From contig NZ_VTQH01000003.1 of assembly GCF_008763945.1 (NCBI RefSeq), forward strand, positions 62,001-126,000: a stretch of DNA of 64,000 nucleotides, read 5' to 3'. Positions 16,401-23,296 of the stretch are shown in pieces. The notes below the pieces were generated by a model. The model did not search any database. It was not told where the DNA came from and saw only the letters and a list, made by a program, of their open reading frames with translations. This DNA comes from Microbacterium testaceum StLB037 (GTDB lineage: Bacteria > Actinomycetota > Actinomycetes > Actinomycetales > Microbacteriaceae). Positions within the stretch are counted from its first letter, which is position 1. The number at the start of each line of letters is the position of its first letter. The position numbers were made by a program, and so were the translations under genes.

Positions 16401-16509
16401 CAGCCACGTCGCCGCGATGAAAGACCAGTTGCCGGCGCAGTTGCGCGTCACGGCGACGCCCCGCGGGCCCAGCGTGATCCGACAGGACGCTCCGGCGCTG
16501 GCCGGCTGA
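13405..16509 (+). CDS. sbcC: Exonuclease SbcC, Rad50-type ATPase subunit
   Basis: 1034 residues with SMC-like architecture: N-terminal Walker A GRTGAGKSS (about 35-43), a Q-loop region near QQQFLQVILLAQNRFARFLL, long Arg/Glu/Ala-rich coiled coils (about 180-850) broken by the zinc hook CAVC (Cys548, Cys551), then signature LSGGETFL near 933 and Walker B LFIDEGFGSLD near 966. It clamps DNA and gates the SbcD nuclease. Its ATG overlaps the sbcD stop by 4 bases, typical for the pair. Confidence 0.93.
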   Translation: MKLHNLTLEGFGPFLEAQTVDFDAFTADGIFLITGRTGAGKSSVLDGVCYALYGGVPRYDGAERRLRSDHCEPEDPTRVTLEFSAEGERWRITRSPEFERPKRRGGGTTKEPHRAVLEVLAPEGWTGVAARPVDVAARLDEILGLTQQQFLQVILLAQNRFARFLLAKNDERLSLLRTLFGTRSFEQYAAELDERRKAAAERLAVEGVEVATLLDEAERLAAELSEGDSTGVEGEVADDERPTTAAPLSVSERLARIVRAVERADYRVENAAREREEGDARLDRALVAQREATTLHERQRDRIRLRERLAALDAGEAQIVAAREEARCAAEAETIRAAMDAAETARKALESARRVADAAEERAGRLSEPSMTGSAVERSETTAEHAVSAGDGPVDRTLLVARDDDLTALLARAESALEAEIELGDVQSERDRLAAVVARTTTDRDALVEGRAEVPELLRTLDERLAQLAGAETRRATAATTRDDLRRRREAARRAARLQEERDQADLASLVRADEVQRAVDVWTGLLRRRLAGAAVELAHDLVDGEPCAVCGAREHPAPARGDADPVTDDELTAAEDRKNAAVEQDRLASDAARVARDAHALAAALAGGESVDTLEARLGETEQALEAAEAEVADLESVRAERTRAVDLDAAIAERIEGLTSTLASARQDLALAEQEATRLRSAVAAARGEFESVAARRRDLQSRRDAIRELVAARDALESATTHDLETRSTVAALVDESSFPDTDAVRQALRPIGDRRRLDAAIAEHDAAVASVRQRLLELELLLVDAPDEPVDPAPYAEAVARAREDVQRATAAHASARGLADRLRGLAQRADAGHASVAALSDEHAVIARLADTVSGRAPNTRRMTLETFVLAAELEEIVTAANLRLDHMSSGRYRLQHTDALAARGAASGLGLEVLDAFTGQSRPPQSLSGGETFLTSLALALGLAEVVTARAGGIRLDTLFIDEGFGSLDDETLDLAMRTLDELRQGGRTVGVISHVAAMKDQLPAQLRVTATPRGPSVIRQDAPALAG

Positions 16510-16577
16510 CAGCGGAGCGGTCGCGGACGTACCCCTCCCGGGCGGACCGCGCCGAGCCGTCTGTCAGCGTCTCGCTC

Positions 16578-16583
16578 TAGGCT
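16578..16583 (+). promoter_or_regulatory. -10 box of a leaderless gene
   Basis: TAGGCT ends 6 nt before the ATG at 16590. This is the TANNNT-plus-six arrangement that recurs through the window. Confidence 0.6.
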
Positions 16584-16589
16584 GGAGAC

Positions 16590-16772
16590 ATGCGCAAGAG
16601 CACCCTCTGGACCATCCTCGGCGTCGTCGTCGCCGTGATCATCGCGTGGGTGCTCGTGAACATCCTGTTCTCGATCATCGCGTTCGCCTTCCGGCTGCTC
16701 GCCGTCGCGGTTGTCGCGCTCGTGGTGTTCCTGGTGCTGCGCGCCGTCTTCGCTCGGCGCGAGGTCGACTGA
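16590..16772 (+). CDS. Tiny membrane protein
   Basis: 60 residues with two nearly continuous hydrophobic helices (about 7-32 and 35-52) and a basic end FARREVD. No family recognised. A leaderless-type TAGGCT precedes it by 6 nt. The stop codon lies inside the first unit of a 15-bp tandem repeat; in the other units the TGA is CGA, so a one-base change there would extend the protein through the repeats. Confidence 0.6.
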   Translation: MRKSTLWTILGVVVAVIIAWVLVNILFSIIAFAFRLLAVAVVALVVFLVLRAVFARREVD

Positions 16773-16818
16773 CGCGAGGTCGACCGACACGAGGTCGACC
16801 GACACAAGGTCGACCGAC
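16759..16818. repeat. 15-bp tandem repeat, four copies
   Basis: Units GCGAGGTCGACTGAC, GCGAGGTCGACCGAC, ACGAGGTCGACCGAC and ACAAGGTCGACCGAC follow each other exactly. The first includes the TGA of the 60-residue membrane protein. The unit length is a multiple of three. Confidence 0.9.
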
Positions 16819-16897
16819 CCCCTCGTTTCGGAGATCATCGAGCTCCGCGGCGCAAGCCCGGGCCCACCGTCCCACCCCGGGAGTACCGTCGGCTCCG

Positions 16898-18400
16898 ATG
16901 ACTCCTCCCTCCTCGGCGCCCGCGAATTCCGCCCATCCCCCCACGCGTGACATTCAGCTGTCACCTCAGCATCGCTGGCGCGCGTACTGGGTCGCGGTCG
17001 CCGTCGCCGCTCTGACGATCCTCGACCTCACAAAGGTCAACGTCGCGCTGCCCTCCATCGAGGCGGCGCTGAACGCGGGACCGACCGAGCTGCAGCTCGT
17101 GGTCTCGGGCTACATCATCACGTTCGGACTCATGCTCGTCCCGGCCGGGCGCCTCGGCGACCTCCGCTCGCGGCGCATGCTGTTCCTCGTCGGGTTGTCG
17201 CTATTCCTTGTCACGAGCCTCGCGTGCGCTCTGGCGCCCAACACCACGGTGCTGCTGGTGGCTCGACTCCTGCAGGGTGTGGCGGCCGGCATCCAGATGC
17301 CGCAGGTGCTCGGCCTCGTCCAGCAACTGTTCCAGGGCAAGGAGCGCGGCCGCGCGTTCGGCCTCTTCGGGGCGACGATCGGCATCGCGACCGCCTTCGG
17401 TCCGACCCTGGGCGGTCTGCTCATCGCCCTGGGCGGCGACACCGACGGCTGGCGGCTCATCTTCTGGATCAACGTCCCGCTCGTGGCGATCGTCATCGCG
17501 CTCGCCGCGTGGCTCCTGCCCGACACCCGGACGAAGTCTCATCGCAAGCTCGACCTCGATCCGGTCGGAGTCCTGCTCTTCGCGCTGACGATCCTGTCGT
17601 TGATGTGGCCCTTCCTGTTCACGACCGGCAGCCCCGACGACAACCCGCACCGCTGGTGGTTCCTGGTGGCGTCGGTGATCTTCGCCGCGGGCTTCGTGTT
17701 CTGGGAGCGTCGCTACGGAGAGCGGGGACGGATGCCGCTCATGCCGTTCTCGATCTTCTCGCTTTCGTCCTATCGCAACGGCGTGCTCATCTCGACCGCC
17801 TACTTCTCCGCCGTTCCGGCAATGTTCCTGCTCGGAACGCTGTTCCTGCAGGGCGGTCTGGGCCTCGAGCCGGTGTTCGCGGGCATGGTCACGATTGGTT
17901 TCGCCGTGGCATCCGCGTGGAGTTCGTGGATCGGCGGGAACCTCGTCACCCGCCTCGGACGCCCCCTCGTGGTCTGGGGGATCCTGGGGATGGTCGCCAC
18001 CGCCGGCGGCCTCGTGCTCGTCGCCCTCTTCACCGCCCCCGAGTGGACGCCGTGGGCGATGGCGGCGGTGATGACCTTCGGGGGCTTCGCCGGCGGTCTC
18101 GTCATCTCGCCCAACCAGACGCTCACCCTCGCCGACATCCCCGTGAAGAGCGGCGGGGTCGCGGGGTCGGTGGGCCAGCTCGGGCAGCGCATCGGGACGG
18201 CCGTCGGCACCGCGATCGCGCTCGCGCTGTTCTACGCGACGGTGTACCGCGAGCAGGGGAGCGTGAGCGACATGGCCGTGCTGTACCACGACGCCTACGC
18301 GTCGGGCATGATCACGGTCGGGGTCTTCCTGGCCCTCGCGCTCGTCGTCGGTGTCACCGATCTGGCGGGACGCGCGCGGTCGGGTTCGCAGACGCCCTAG
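16898..18400 (+). CDS. MFS drug exporter, DHA2 (14-helix) family
   Basis: 500 residues with about 14 membrane helices. Loop 2-3 carries the MFS signature AGRLGDLRSRRMLFLVGL (near 90), the first helix LTILDLTKVNVALPSIEAAL is the DHA2-type motif A region, and RGRAFGLFGATIGIATAFGP fits the antiporter motif C neighbourhood. Members export drugs or dyes against protons; no substrate can be read here. ATG 16898 follows TACCGT by 8 nt. No local regulator gene is adjacent. A 17-bp direct repeat joins its 3' end to that of the convergent nucleosidase gene. Confidence 0.88.
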   Translation: MTPPSSAPANSAHPPTRDIQLSPQHRWRAYWVAVAVAALTILDLTKVNVALPSIEAALNAGPTELQLVVSGYIITFGLMLVPAGRLGDLRSRRMLFLVGLSLFLVTSLACALAPNTTVLLVARLLQGVAAGIQMPQVLGLVQQLFQGKERGRAFGLFGATIGIATAFGPTLGGLLIALGGDTDGWRLIFWINVPLVAIVIALAAWLLPDTRTKSHRKLDLDPVGVLLFALTILSLMWPFLFTTGSPDDNPHRWWFLVASVIFAAGFVFWERRYGERGRMPLMPFSIFSLSSYRNGVLISTAYFSAVPAMFLLGTLFLQGGLGLEPVFAGMVTIGFAVASAWSSWIGGNLVTRLGRPLVVWGILGMVATAGGLVLVALFTAPEWTPWAMAAVMTFGGFAGGLVISPNQTLTLADIPVKSGGVAGSVGQLGQRIGTAVGTAIALALFYATVYREQGSVSDMAVLYHDAYASGMITVGVFLALALVVGVTDLAGRARSGSQTP

Positions 18401-18435
18401 CGGGTCTCGGACGCCCCTCAGACGCCGTAGCGGGT
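18389..18435. repeat. 17-bp direct repeat spanning two convergent 3' ends
   Basis: CAGACGCCCTAGCGGGT (18389-18405) and CAGACGCCGTAGCGGGT (18419-18435) differ at one base and lie 30 bp apart. The first includes the MFS stop codon; the second encodes the C-terminus of the minus-strand nucleosidase. Confidence 0.85.
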
Positions 18436-18975
18436 GCGGATCTCCGCGCGCAGCTCGTGGCTGCAGCGCTCCACGACGACATCCCACAGCTCGGTGGCGC
18501 CGTCCTGCGCGCGGTCCGAAACGGCCCGGAGGATCCGGATCGGGACGCCGAACTGCTGCGCGACCCAGATGAGCGCGTACGACTCCATGTCGACCAGACG
18601 CCCGCCGAGGCCGCGGATGCGGCGAACGGCCTCCGCGTCGTCGACGAAGTGATCGCCGGTCGCGATGACCATGCCCTCGGCGCCGGTCTCGACCCGGGTG
18701 GGAAGGGACACGTGCTCGCCGAACGCGCCGTCGAGACCCTTCACGTCGTGCTGGATCGCGGCGGCGATGTCGTAGATCCCACCGTCGACCTCGTCATCGA
18801 TCGCCCCGGCCGTGCCGACGACGACGATCTCGTCATACTCGCCCTCGCAGAGGGCCCGGGTGAGGGCGTAAGCCGCGGGGATCTTGCCCACCCCGGTGAG
18901 CAGCCGCTCGAAACCGGGGATCTCCGCCTCGAAGGCGGTCAGTTCGGATGCATGGGCGGCGACGAGGAGCTTCAC
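18418..18975 (-). CDS. Nucleoside phosphorylase-like nucleosidase (MTA/SAH type)
   Basis: 185 residues of the nucleoside-phosphorylase superfamily: KLLVAAHASELTAFE at the start, EIVVVGTAGAIDDEVD in the middle and the substrate segment LVDMESYALIWVAQQFGVP, where the conserved Met-Glu-Ser binds the ribose. The late Asp in AVSDRAQD is where the base-contacting acid lies. It is shorter than MtnN (~230), as often in actinobacteria, so the exact nucleoside is uncertain. The start is GTG 18975; the open frame upstream to 19605 is antisense shadow. GAGAAT stands 6 nt before the GTG. Confidence 0.75.
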   Translation of the reverse strand: MKLLVAAHASELTAFEAEIPGFERLLTGVGKIPAAYALTRALCEGEYDEIVVVGTAGAIDDEVDGGIYDIAAAIQHDVKGLDGAFGEHVSLPTRVETGAEGMVIATGDHFVDDAEAVRRIRGLGGRLVDMESYALIWVAQQFGVPIRILRAVSDRAQDGATELWDVVVERCSHELRAEIRTRYGV

Positions 18976-19139
18976 CCGTCCATTCTCGCCGACCGCGCGC
19001 GGCCCGCGTGTCGAGCCTCGCCGCGAGGAAAGCCCGCCGCTCCCGGGGTGCGCTGCGCGAGGGTCCCCGGGGCGGCGAGCGTCGTCGGACGAGGGGCGGA
19101 TGCCAGGCCCCGGGCGTGCGGCTCCCGCCCCCCGATGAT

Positions 19140-20084
19140 TCAGCCCTGGGCGGGCTCCGACGCGGCCGACAGGCGAGCGATCTCGCCGCTCGTCAGCTCG
19201 AGGGAGGCGCTGGCGAGAAGATCGGCGACCTGCTCCACCTTCGAGGCGCTCGCGATGGGGGCGGCCACGGTCGGCTGGGCCCGCAGCCAGGCCAGAGCGG
19301 TACTCGCGATCGAGGCGCCATGCGCGTCGCCGACCTCCTCCAGCGCGTCGATCAGCGCGAGCCCGGCCGGGGTGGCGAGCTTCGCAGCGCCTCCGGCGCG
19401 GGGCGAGTCGCCCGTGGCATCCGCCGAACGGTACTTCCCGGTGAGGAATCCGCTCGCGAGGGCGTAGTAGGGCACGAGCGACATGCCGTACTGCTCGGCG
19501 ACGGGCACGATCTCGCTCTCGACCTCGGTGCGATGGACGAGGTTGTAGTGCGGCTGGACGGCGACCGGAAGGTCGGCTCCGGACGCCTCGGCGAGCGAGA
19601 TCCACTCGCGGATGCGCTCAGCGGTGTAGTTCGACACCGCCACGTACCGCACCAGCCCATCGTTCACGAGGTCGGCGAAACCGGCGACGGTCTCTTCGAG
19701 GGGCGTGTCCGCGTCGTCGAAATGGGCGTAGTACAGGTCGATGGCGTCGACGCCGAGGCGCTTCAGCGACGCCTCCGCCGCGGCGCGGATGTTCTTCGCG
19801 CTCAGCCCACGGAACTCCGGGTGCTGGCTGACCTTCGTCGCCACCACGACGTTCTGGGGCTTGCGCGAGGCGAGCCATTCGCCGATGAGGGTCTCGCTCT
19901 CGCCTCCGGAGTTGCCCGGGACCCAGGCGCTGTACGCGTCGGCGGTGTCGATGAAATCGCCGCCCCCGGCGTGGAAGGCGTCGAGCACCGCGAAGGAGGT
20001 GTCCCGGTCGGCGGTCCAGCCGAAGACGTTGCCGCCCAGGGAGAGGGGGAGGATGTCGAGGTCGCTGCGTCCGATACGCGTCAT
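19140..20084 (-). CDS. Aldo/keto reductase
   Basis: 314 residues, a (beta/alpha)8 NADPH-dependent oxidoreductase. The catalytic tetrad is visible: Asp and Tyr in DFIDTADAYSAW, Lys in VVVATKVSQHP and the active-site His region in YYAHFDD. MSLVPYYALASGFLTGKY is the AKR cofactor-loop segment, which places it with YghZ/AKR11-like bacterial enzymes of broad carbonyl range. The physiological substrate is unknown. The upstream region (20106-20123) has a dyad that may be an operator. Confidence 0.86.
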   Translation of the reverse strand: MTRIGRSDLDILPLSLGGNVFGWTADRDTSFAVLDAFHAGGGDFIDTADAYSAWVPGNSGGESETLIGEWLASRKPQNVVVATKVSQHPEFRGLSAKNIRAAAEASLKRLGVDAIDLYYAHFDDADTPLEETVAGFADLVNDGLVRYVAVSNYTAERIREWISLAEASGADLPVAVQPHYNLVHRTEVESEIVPVAEQYGMSLVPYYALASGFLTGKYRSADATGDSPRAGGAAKLATPAGLALIDALEEVGDAHGASIASTALAWLRAQPTVAAPIASASKVEQVADLLASASLELTSGEIARLSAASEPAQG

Positions 20085-20105
20085 GATGCCCTTCCTGTCG
20101 AAATC

Positions 20106-20123
20106 GGTGACCTCAGGGTCAAC
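20106..20123 (-). promoter_or_regulatory. Possible operator or -35 dyad upstream of aldo/keto reductase gene
   Basis: TGACC-TCAG-GGTCA is a 5+5 inverted repeat; read on the minus strand it includes TTGACC, a near-consensus -35. No convincing -10 lies at 17-19 bp, so this is tentative. Confidence 0.35.
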
Positions 20124-20159
20124 GACGATCTCCCGGGGGCATTCCCTCGACGCGCGGGT

Positions 20160-20294
20160 TCAGCTGCCTCCGGAGAGAATGCCGATCAGCCCGCTGACGA
20201 GCAGCCAGAGGCCGATGCCCGCGCCGGCGATCCAGATGACGACCGTGCCCGCGGGGTACTTCTTCTTCCCGTCCGGGCCCTCGGGGGCGCTCAC
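20160..20294 (-). CDS. Tiny membrane protein, 44 residues
   Basis: One hydrophobic helix (about 17-40) follows a basic segment (PDGKKKYP). The GTG start overlaps the upstream gene's stop as GTGA, so the two are translationally coupled. No family recognised. The pair probably forms a small membrane assembly, but that is only inferred from the coupling. Confidence 0.55.
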   Translation of the reverse strand: MSAPEGPDGKKKYPAGTVVIWIAGAGIGLWLLVSGLIGILSGGS

Positions 20295-20488
20295 GAGCGC
20301 ACCATCGTGATGATCGAGACGATGAGCACGGCGAGACCTCCGATGACGGCGATGGCGGCGATGATGGGTCCTCCGCCGGCGAGGTAGGCGGCGACGCCGA
20401 GGGCGAGGAACAGCACGGCCAGCACGATGCCGACGATCTGGTAGACGCGGTGGCGCCTGCTGACCGGCGTCGTCTTCTGTTCGCTCAC
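20291..20488 (-). CDS. Small membrane protein with two helices
   Basis: 65 residues: a polar N-terminus (MSEQKTTPVSRRHRVYQ) and two helices (about 18-38 and 41-62). GTG start with a purine-rich ribosome site (GAAGGGGG) and a -10-like TAGCCT about 18 nt upstream, so this gene has a short leader, unlike many neighbours. Coupled to the 44-residue protein by a 4-base overlap. Function unknown. Confidence 0.6.
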   Translation of the reverse strand: MSEQKTTPVSRRHRVYQIVGIVLAVLFLALGVAAYLAGGGPIIAAIAVIGGLAVLIVSIITMVRS

Positions 20489-20588
20489 GGGGCCCCCTTC
20501 GCACCCAGGCTACCGAAAAGCTGTGCGCCTCCTGAGCCGGTATGCGGGGAATCACCCGGGGACGCGCATCGCGGCGTAGCGTGGGCGC

Positions 20589-21086
20589 ATGGCGCGCCCC
20601 GTACCCGACCCCGTCCGCCCCGGCCAGGAATCCGTGTGGGATTACCCTCGCCCCCCGCGGGTGGAACGCGTGCGCAAACGCGTGCAGATCGACTTCGGCG
20701 GCGTCCGCATCGCCGACACCGACGACGTCGTCCGGGTGCTCGAGACCAGCCACCCGCCGGTATACTACGTGCCGATCGCCGCCTTCGGCGATGCCCTCAC
20801 CCTCGGCGAGGGCGCGTCGTTCTGCGAGTTCAAGGGCGGTGCCCGGTACTTCGACGTGCACGGCGGCGGGGGAGCGGTGGCTCCGCGCGCCGCCTGGAAC
20901 TACCCGCACCCGATGCCCGGCTACGAGGTGCTCGAAGACCGCGTGGCCGTCTACGCGGGGCCGATGGACCGCGTCGTGCTCGGCGGCGAGACCGTCGAAC
21001 CGCAGCCGGGCGGCTTCTACGGCGGCTGGGTGACGAGCGATCTCGCCGGACCGTTCAAGGGCGTGCCGGGCTCGATGGGCTGGTAG
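20589..21086 (+). CDS. DUF427 domain protein
   Basis: 165 residues. The core KRVQIDFGGVRIADTDD, followed by HPPVYYVPIAAF, EFKGGARYFDV and AWNYPHPMPGYEVLEDRVAV, is the DUF427 fold, a small beta-rich domain widespread in actinobacteria and fungi with no assigned reaction. The tail PGGFYGGWVTSDLAGPFKG is also typical. TAGCGT (20577-20582) lies 6 nt before the ATG, a leaderless-type start. Confidence 0.85.
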   Translation: MARPVPDPVRPGQESVWDYPRPPRVERVRKRVQIDFGGVRIADTDDVVRVLETSHPPVYYVPIAAFGDALTLGEGASFCEFKGGARYFDVHGGGGAVAPRAAWNYPHPMPGYEVLEDRVAVYAGPMDRVVLGGETVEPQPGGFYGGWVTSDLAGPFKGVPGSMGW

Positions 21087-21126
21087 CCCACGCGACGAGC
21101 GGACGGGCTCGACCGGATGCCGGGAC

Positions 21127-23187
21127 TCAGTCGCCGTCGAACGCCTGGGGCACCGCCGCGTGCAGGTCGGCGAGCCACGCACGGGCGTTGCCGTCGGAGG
21201 GGGCGCGCCAATCGCCGCGGGGCGACAGCGAACCCGCGGGCGAGACCTTCGGCCCGTTCGGGATCGCGGTGCGCTTGAACTGCGCGAACCCGAAGAAGCG
21301 CTTCAGGAACACCTCGAGCCACCGCGCCACGGTGACGAGGTCGTATGCCGGACGCTCTCCCTCGGGGTAACCGGGCGGCCAGGAGCCGGCATCCGGGTCC
21401 GTCCAGGCGTGCGCGGCGAGGAAGGCGATCTTGGACGGCCGGAACCCGAAGCGCAGCACGTGATAGAGCGTGAAATCGTGCAGGTTGTAGGGCCCGATCC
21501 TGTCCTCGGTGGACTGCATGCGGCCATCTTGTCCGGCGGGCACCAGCTCGGGACTGATCTCGGTGTCGAGCACGGACCGCAGGACCTCGACGGTGTCATC
21601 GCTCAGCTCACCCGAGGAGATGACCCAGCGGATGAGGTGCTGGATGAGCGTCTTCGGCACCCCGGGGTTGACCGAGTAGTGGCTCATCTGGTCGCCCACG
21701 CCGTAGGTCGACCACCCGAGCGCGATCTCGGACAGGTCGCCGGTGCCTACGACGATGCCGTTGTTCTGATTCGCGAGGCGGAACAGATAGTCGGTGCGCA
21801 GGCCCGCCTGCACGTTCTCGAATGTGACGTCGTGCACGGGCTCGCCCGAGGCGAAGGGGTGCCCCATGCGCGAGAGCATCTCGGTCGCGGCGGGGCGGAT
21901 GTCGATCTCCTCGATCGACGCGCCGACGGCCTCGGCCAGGGCGATCGCGTTGCGTTTCGTCTTCTCGCCGGTCGCGAAGCCGGGGAGCGTGTAGGTGAGG
22001 ATGTCGCTGCGCGGACGACCCATGCGATCCATGGCCCGCGCGATCACGAGCAGGGCATGGGTGGAGTCGAGTCCGCCGCTGACCCCGAGCACGGGGCGCG
22101 GGTCGCCGATCGCCTGCAGACGCTGCACGAGGCCCGACACCTGGATGTTGAACGCCTCGTAGCAGTCCTGCGCGAGACGCGCCGGGTCGTCGGGGACGAA
22201 GGGGAAGCGGTCGACGGCGCGGCGCAGACCGAGGTCAGTCGCGGGCGGGGCCAGCTCGAAGGTCACCGTCCGGAAGACCGGAGAGGTGGTGCGACGGTTG
22301 TCGTCGAAGGTGCCCTGACGCAGCCGGTCTTGACGAAGCCGATCCAGGTCGACGTCGGCGACGCTGCGCCGGGGCCCGTCGGGGAAGCGCTCGGTCGTGG
22401 CGAGCAATTGCCCGCCCTCGTAGATCATGGTCTGGCCGTCCCACGACACGTCGTTGGTCGACTCGCCCTGGCCCGCGGCCGCGTACGCGTACACGGCGAG
22501 ACACCGCATCGACTGCGACTGCGAGAGCAGGTGACGGTCGTCGGCCCGCCCGATCGTGATGGGACTGCCCGACAGGTTCGCGAGCACGGTGGCCCCGGCC
22601 AGGGCCGCACCCGACGACGGAGGGATCGGCACCCAGACGTCTTCGCACACCTCGACGTGAAGGGTGAGACCGGGAACGTCGACCGCGTCGAAGAGGAGGT
22701 CGGGCCCGAAGGGCACTGTTTCGCCCGCGACGAGGATGTGCTGCCCGGCCTGGTCGTCGCCGCGCGCGTACCAGCGGTGCTCGTAGAACTCGCGGTAGGT
22801 GGGCAGGTATGCCTTCGGGGCGACGCCGAGCACCCGGCCGCGGTGGATCACGACCGCGCAGTTGTAGAGGCGGTTGCCGTGGCGCAGCGGCGCTCCGACC
22901 AGCAGAACGGGGAGCAGATCGGCGGATGCCAGTACAAGGCGCCCGAGAGCGGCCTCGACCGCATCGAGCAGGGGATCCTGCATGACGAGGTCGTCGATCG
23001 CGTAGCCGGTGAGGCACAGCTCGGGGAAGACCGCGACGGCGACCCCCTCGGCGTCGCAGGCCCGCGCCGACTCGAGCACGCTGTCGGCGTTCGTGGCGGG
23101 GTCGGCGACCGAGAGGGGGATCGTGCACGCCGCGACGCGCGCGAACCCGTGCCGGTACAGGCTCTCGAACGGCAGATCGGTGATCAC
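21127..23187 (-). CDS. nadE: Glutamine-dependent NAD+ synthetase
   Basis: 686 residues, the two-domain form. The N-terminal nitrilase-type glutaminase has the triad Glu56 (VFPELCLTGY), Lys125 (APKAYLPT) and Cys181 (VEVCEDVW). The C-terminal ATP-pyrophosphatase domain has the P-loop SGGLDST (370-376). The enzyme makes NAD+ from nicotinate adenine dinucleotide using glutamine nitrogen, the last step of NAD synthesis. Length fits the actinobacterial NadE (~680). It is transcribed alone, divergent from the nuclease-helicase gene. Confidence 0.95.
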   Translation of the reverse strand: MITDLPFESLYRHGFARVAACTIPLSVADPATNADSVLESARACDAEGVAVAVFPELCLTGYAIDDLVMQDPLLDAVEAALGRLVLASADLLPVLLVGAPLRHGNRLYNCAVVIHRGRVLGVAPKAYLPTYREFYEHRWYARGDDQAGQHILVAGETVPFGPDLLFDAVDVPGLTLHVEVCEDVWVPIPPSSGAALAGATVLANLSGSPITIGRADDRHLLSQSQSMRCLAVYAYAAAGQGESTNDVSWDGQTMIYEGGQLLATTERFPDGPRRSVADVDLDRLRQDRLRQGTFDDNRRTTSPVFRTVTFELAPPATDLGLRRAVDRFPFVPDDPARLAQDCYEAFNIQVSGLVQRLQAIGDPRPVLGVSGGLDSTHALLVIARAMDRMGRPRSDILTYTLPGFATGEKTKRNAIALAEAVGASIEEIDIRPAATEMLSRMGHPFASGEPVHDVTFENVQAGLRTDYLFRLANQNNGIVVGTGDLSEIALGWSTYGVGDQMSHYSVNPGVPKTLIQHLIRWVISSGELSDDTVEVLRSVLDTEISPELVPAGQDGRMQSTEDRIGPYNLHDFTLYHVLRFGFRPSKIAFLAAHAWTDPDAGSWPPGYPEGERPAYDLVTVARWLEVFLKRFFGFAQFKRTAIPNGPKVSPAGSLSPRGDWRAPSDGNARAWLADLHAAVPQAFDGD

Positions 23188-23296
23188 CCCTCCAGTCTGT
23201 CAGCACCCCCCGACACCGCGCTGTCCCGTTGCCTGGGGGGCCGGTCCGTGGGCGGGCGGCGACCGATGTCGGTGGCCCCGGTTAGCGTGGAACACC

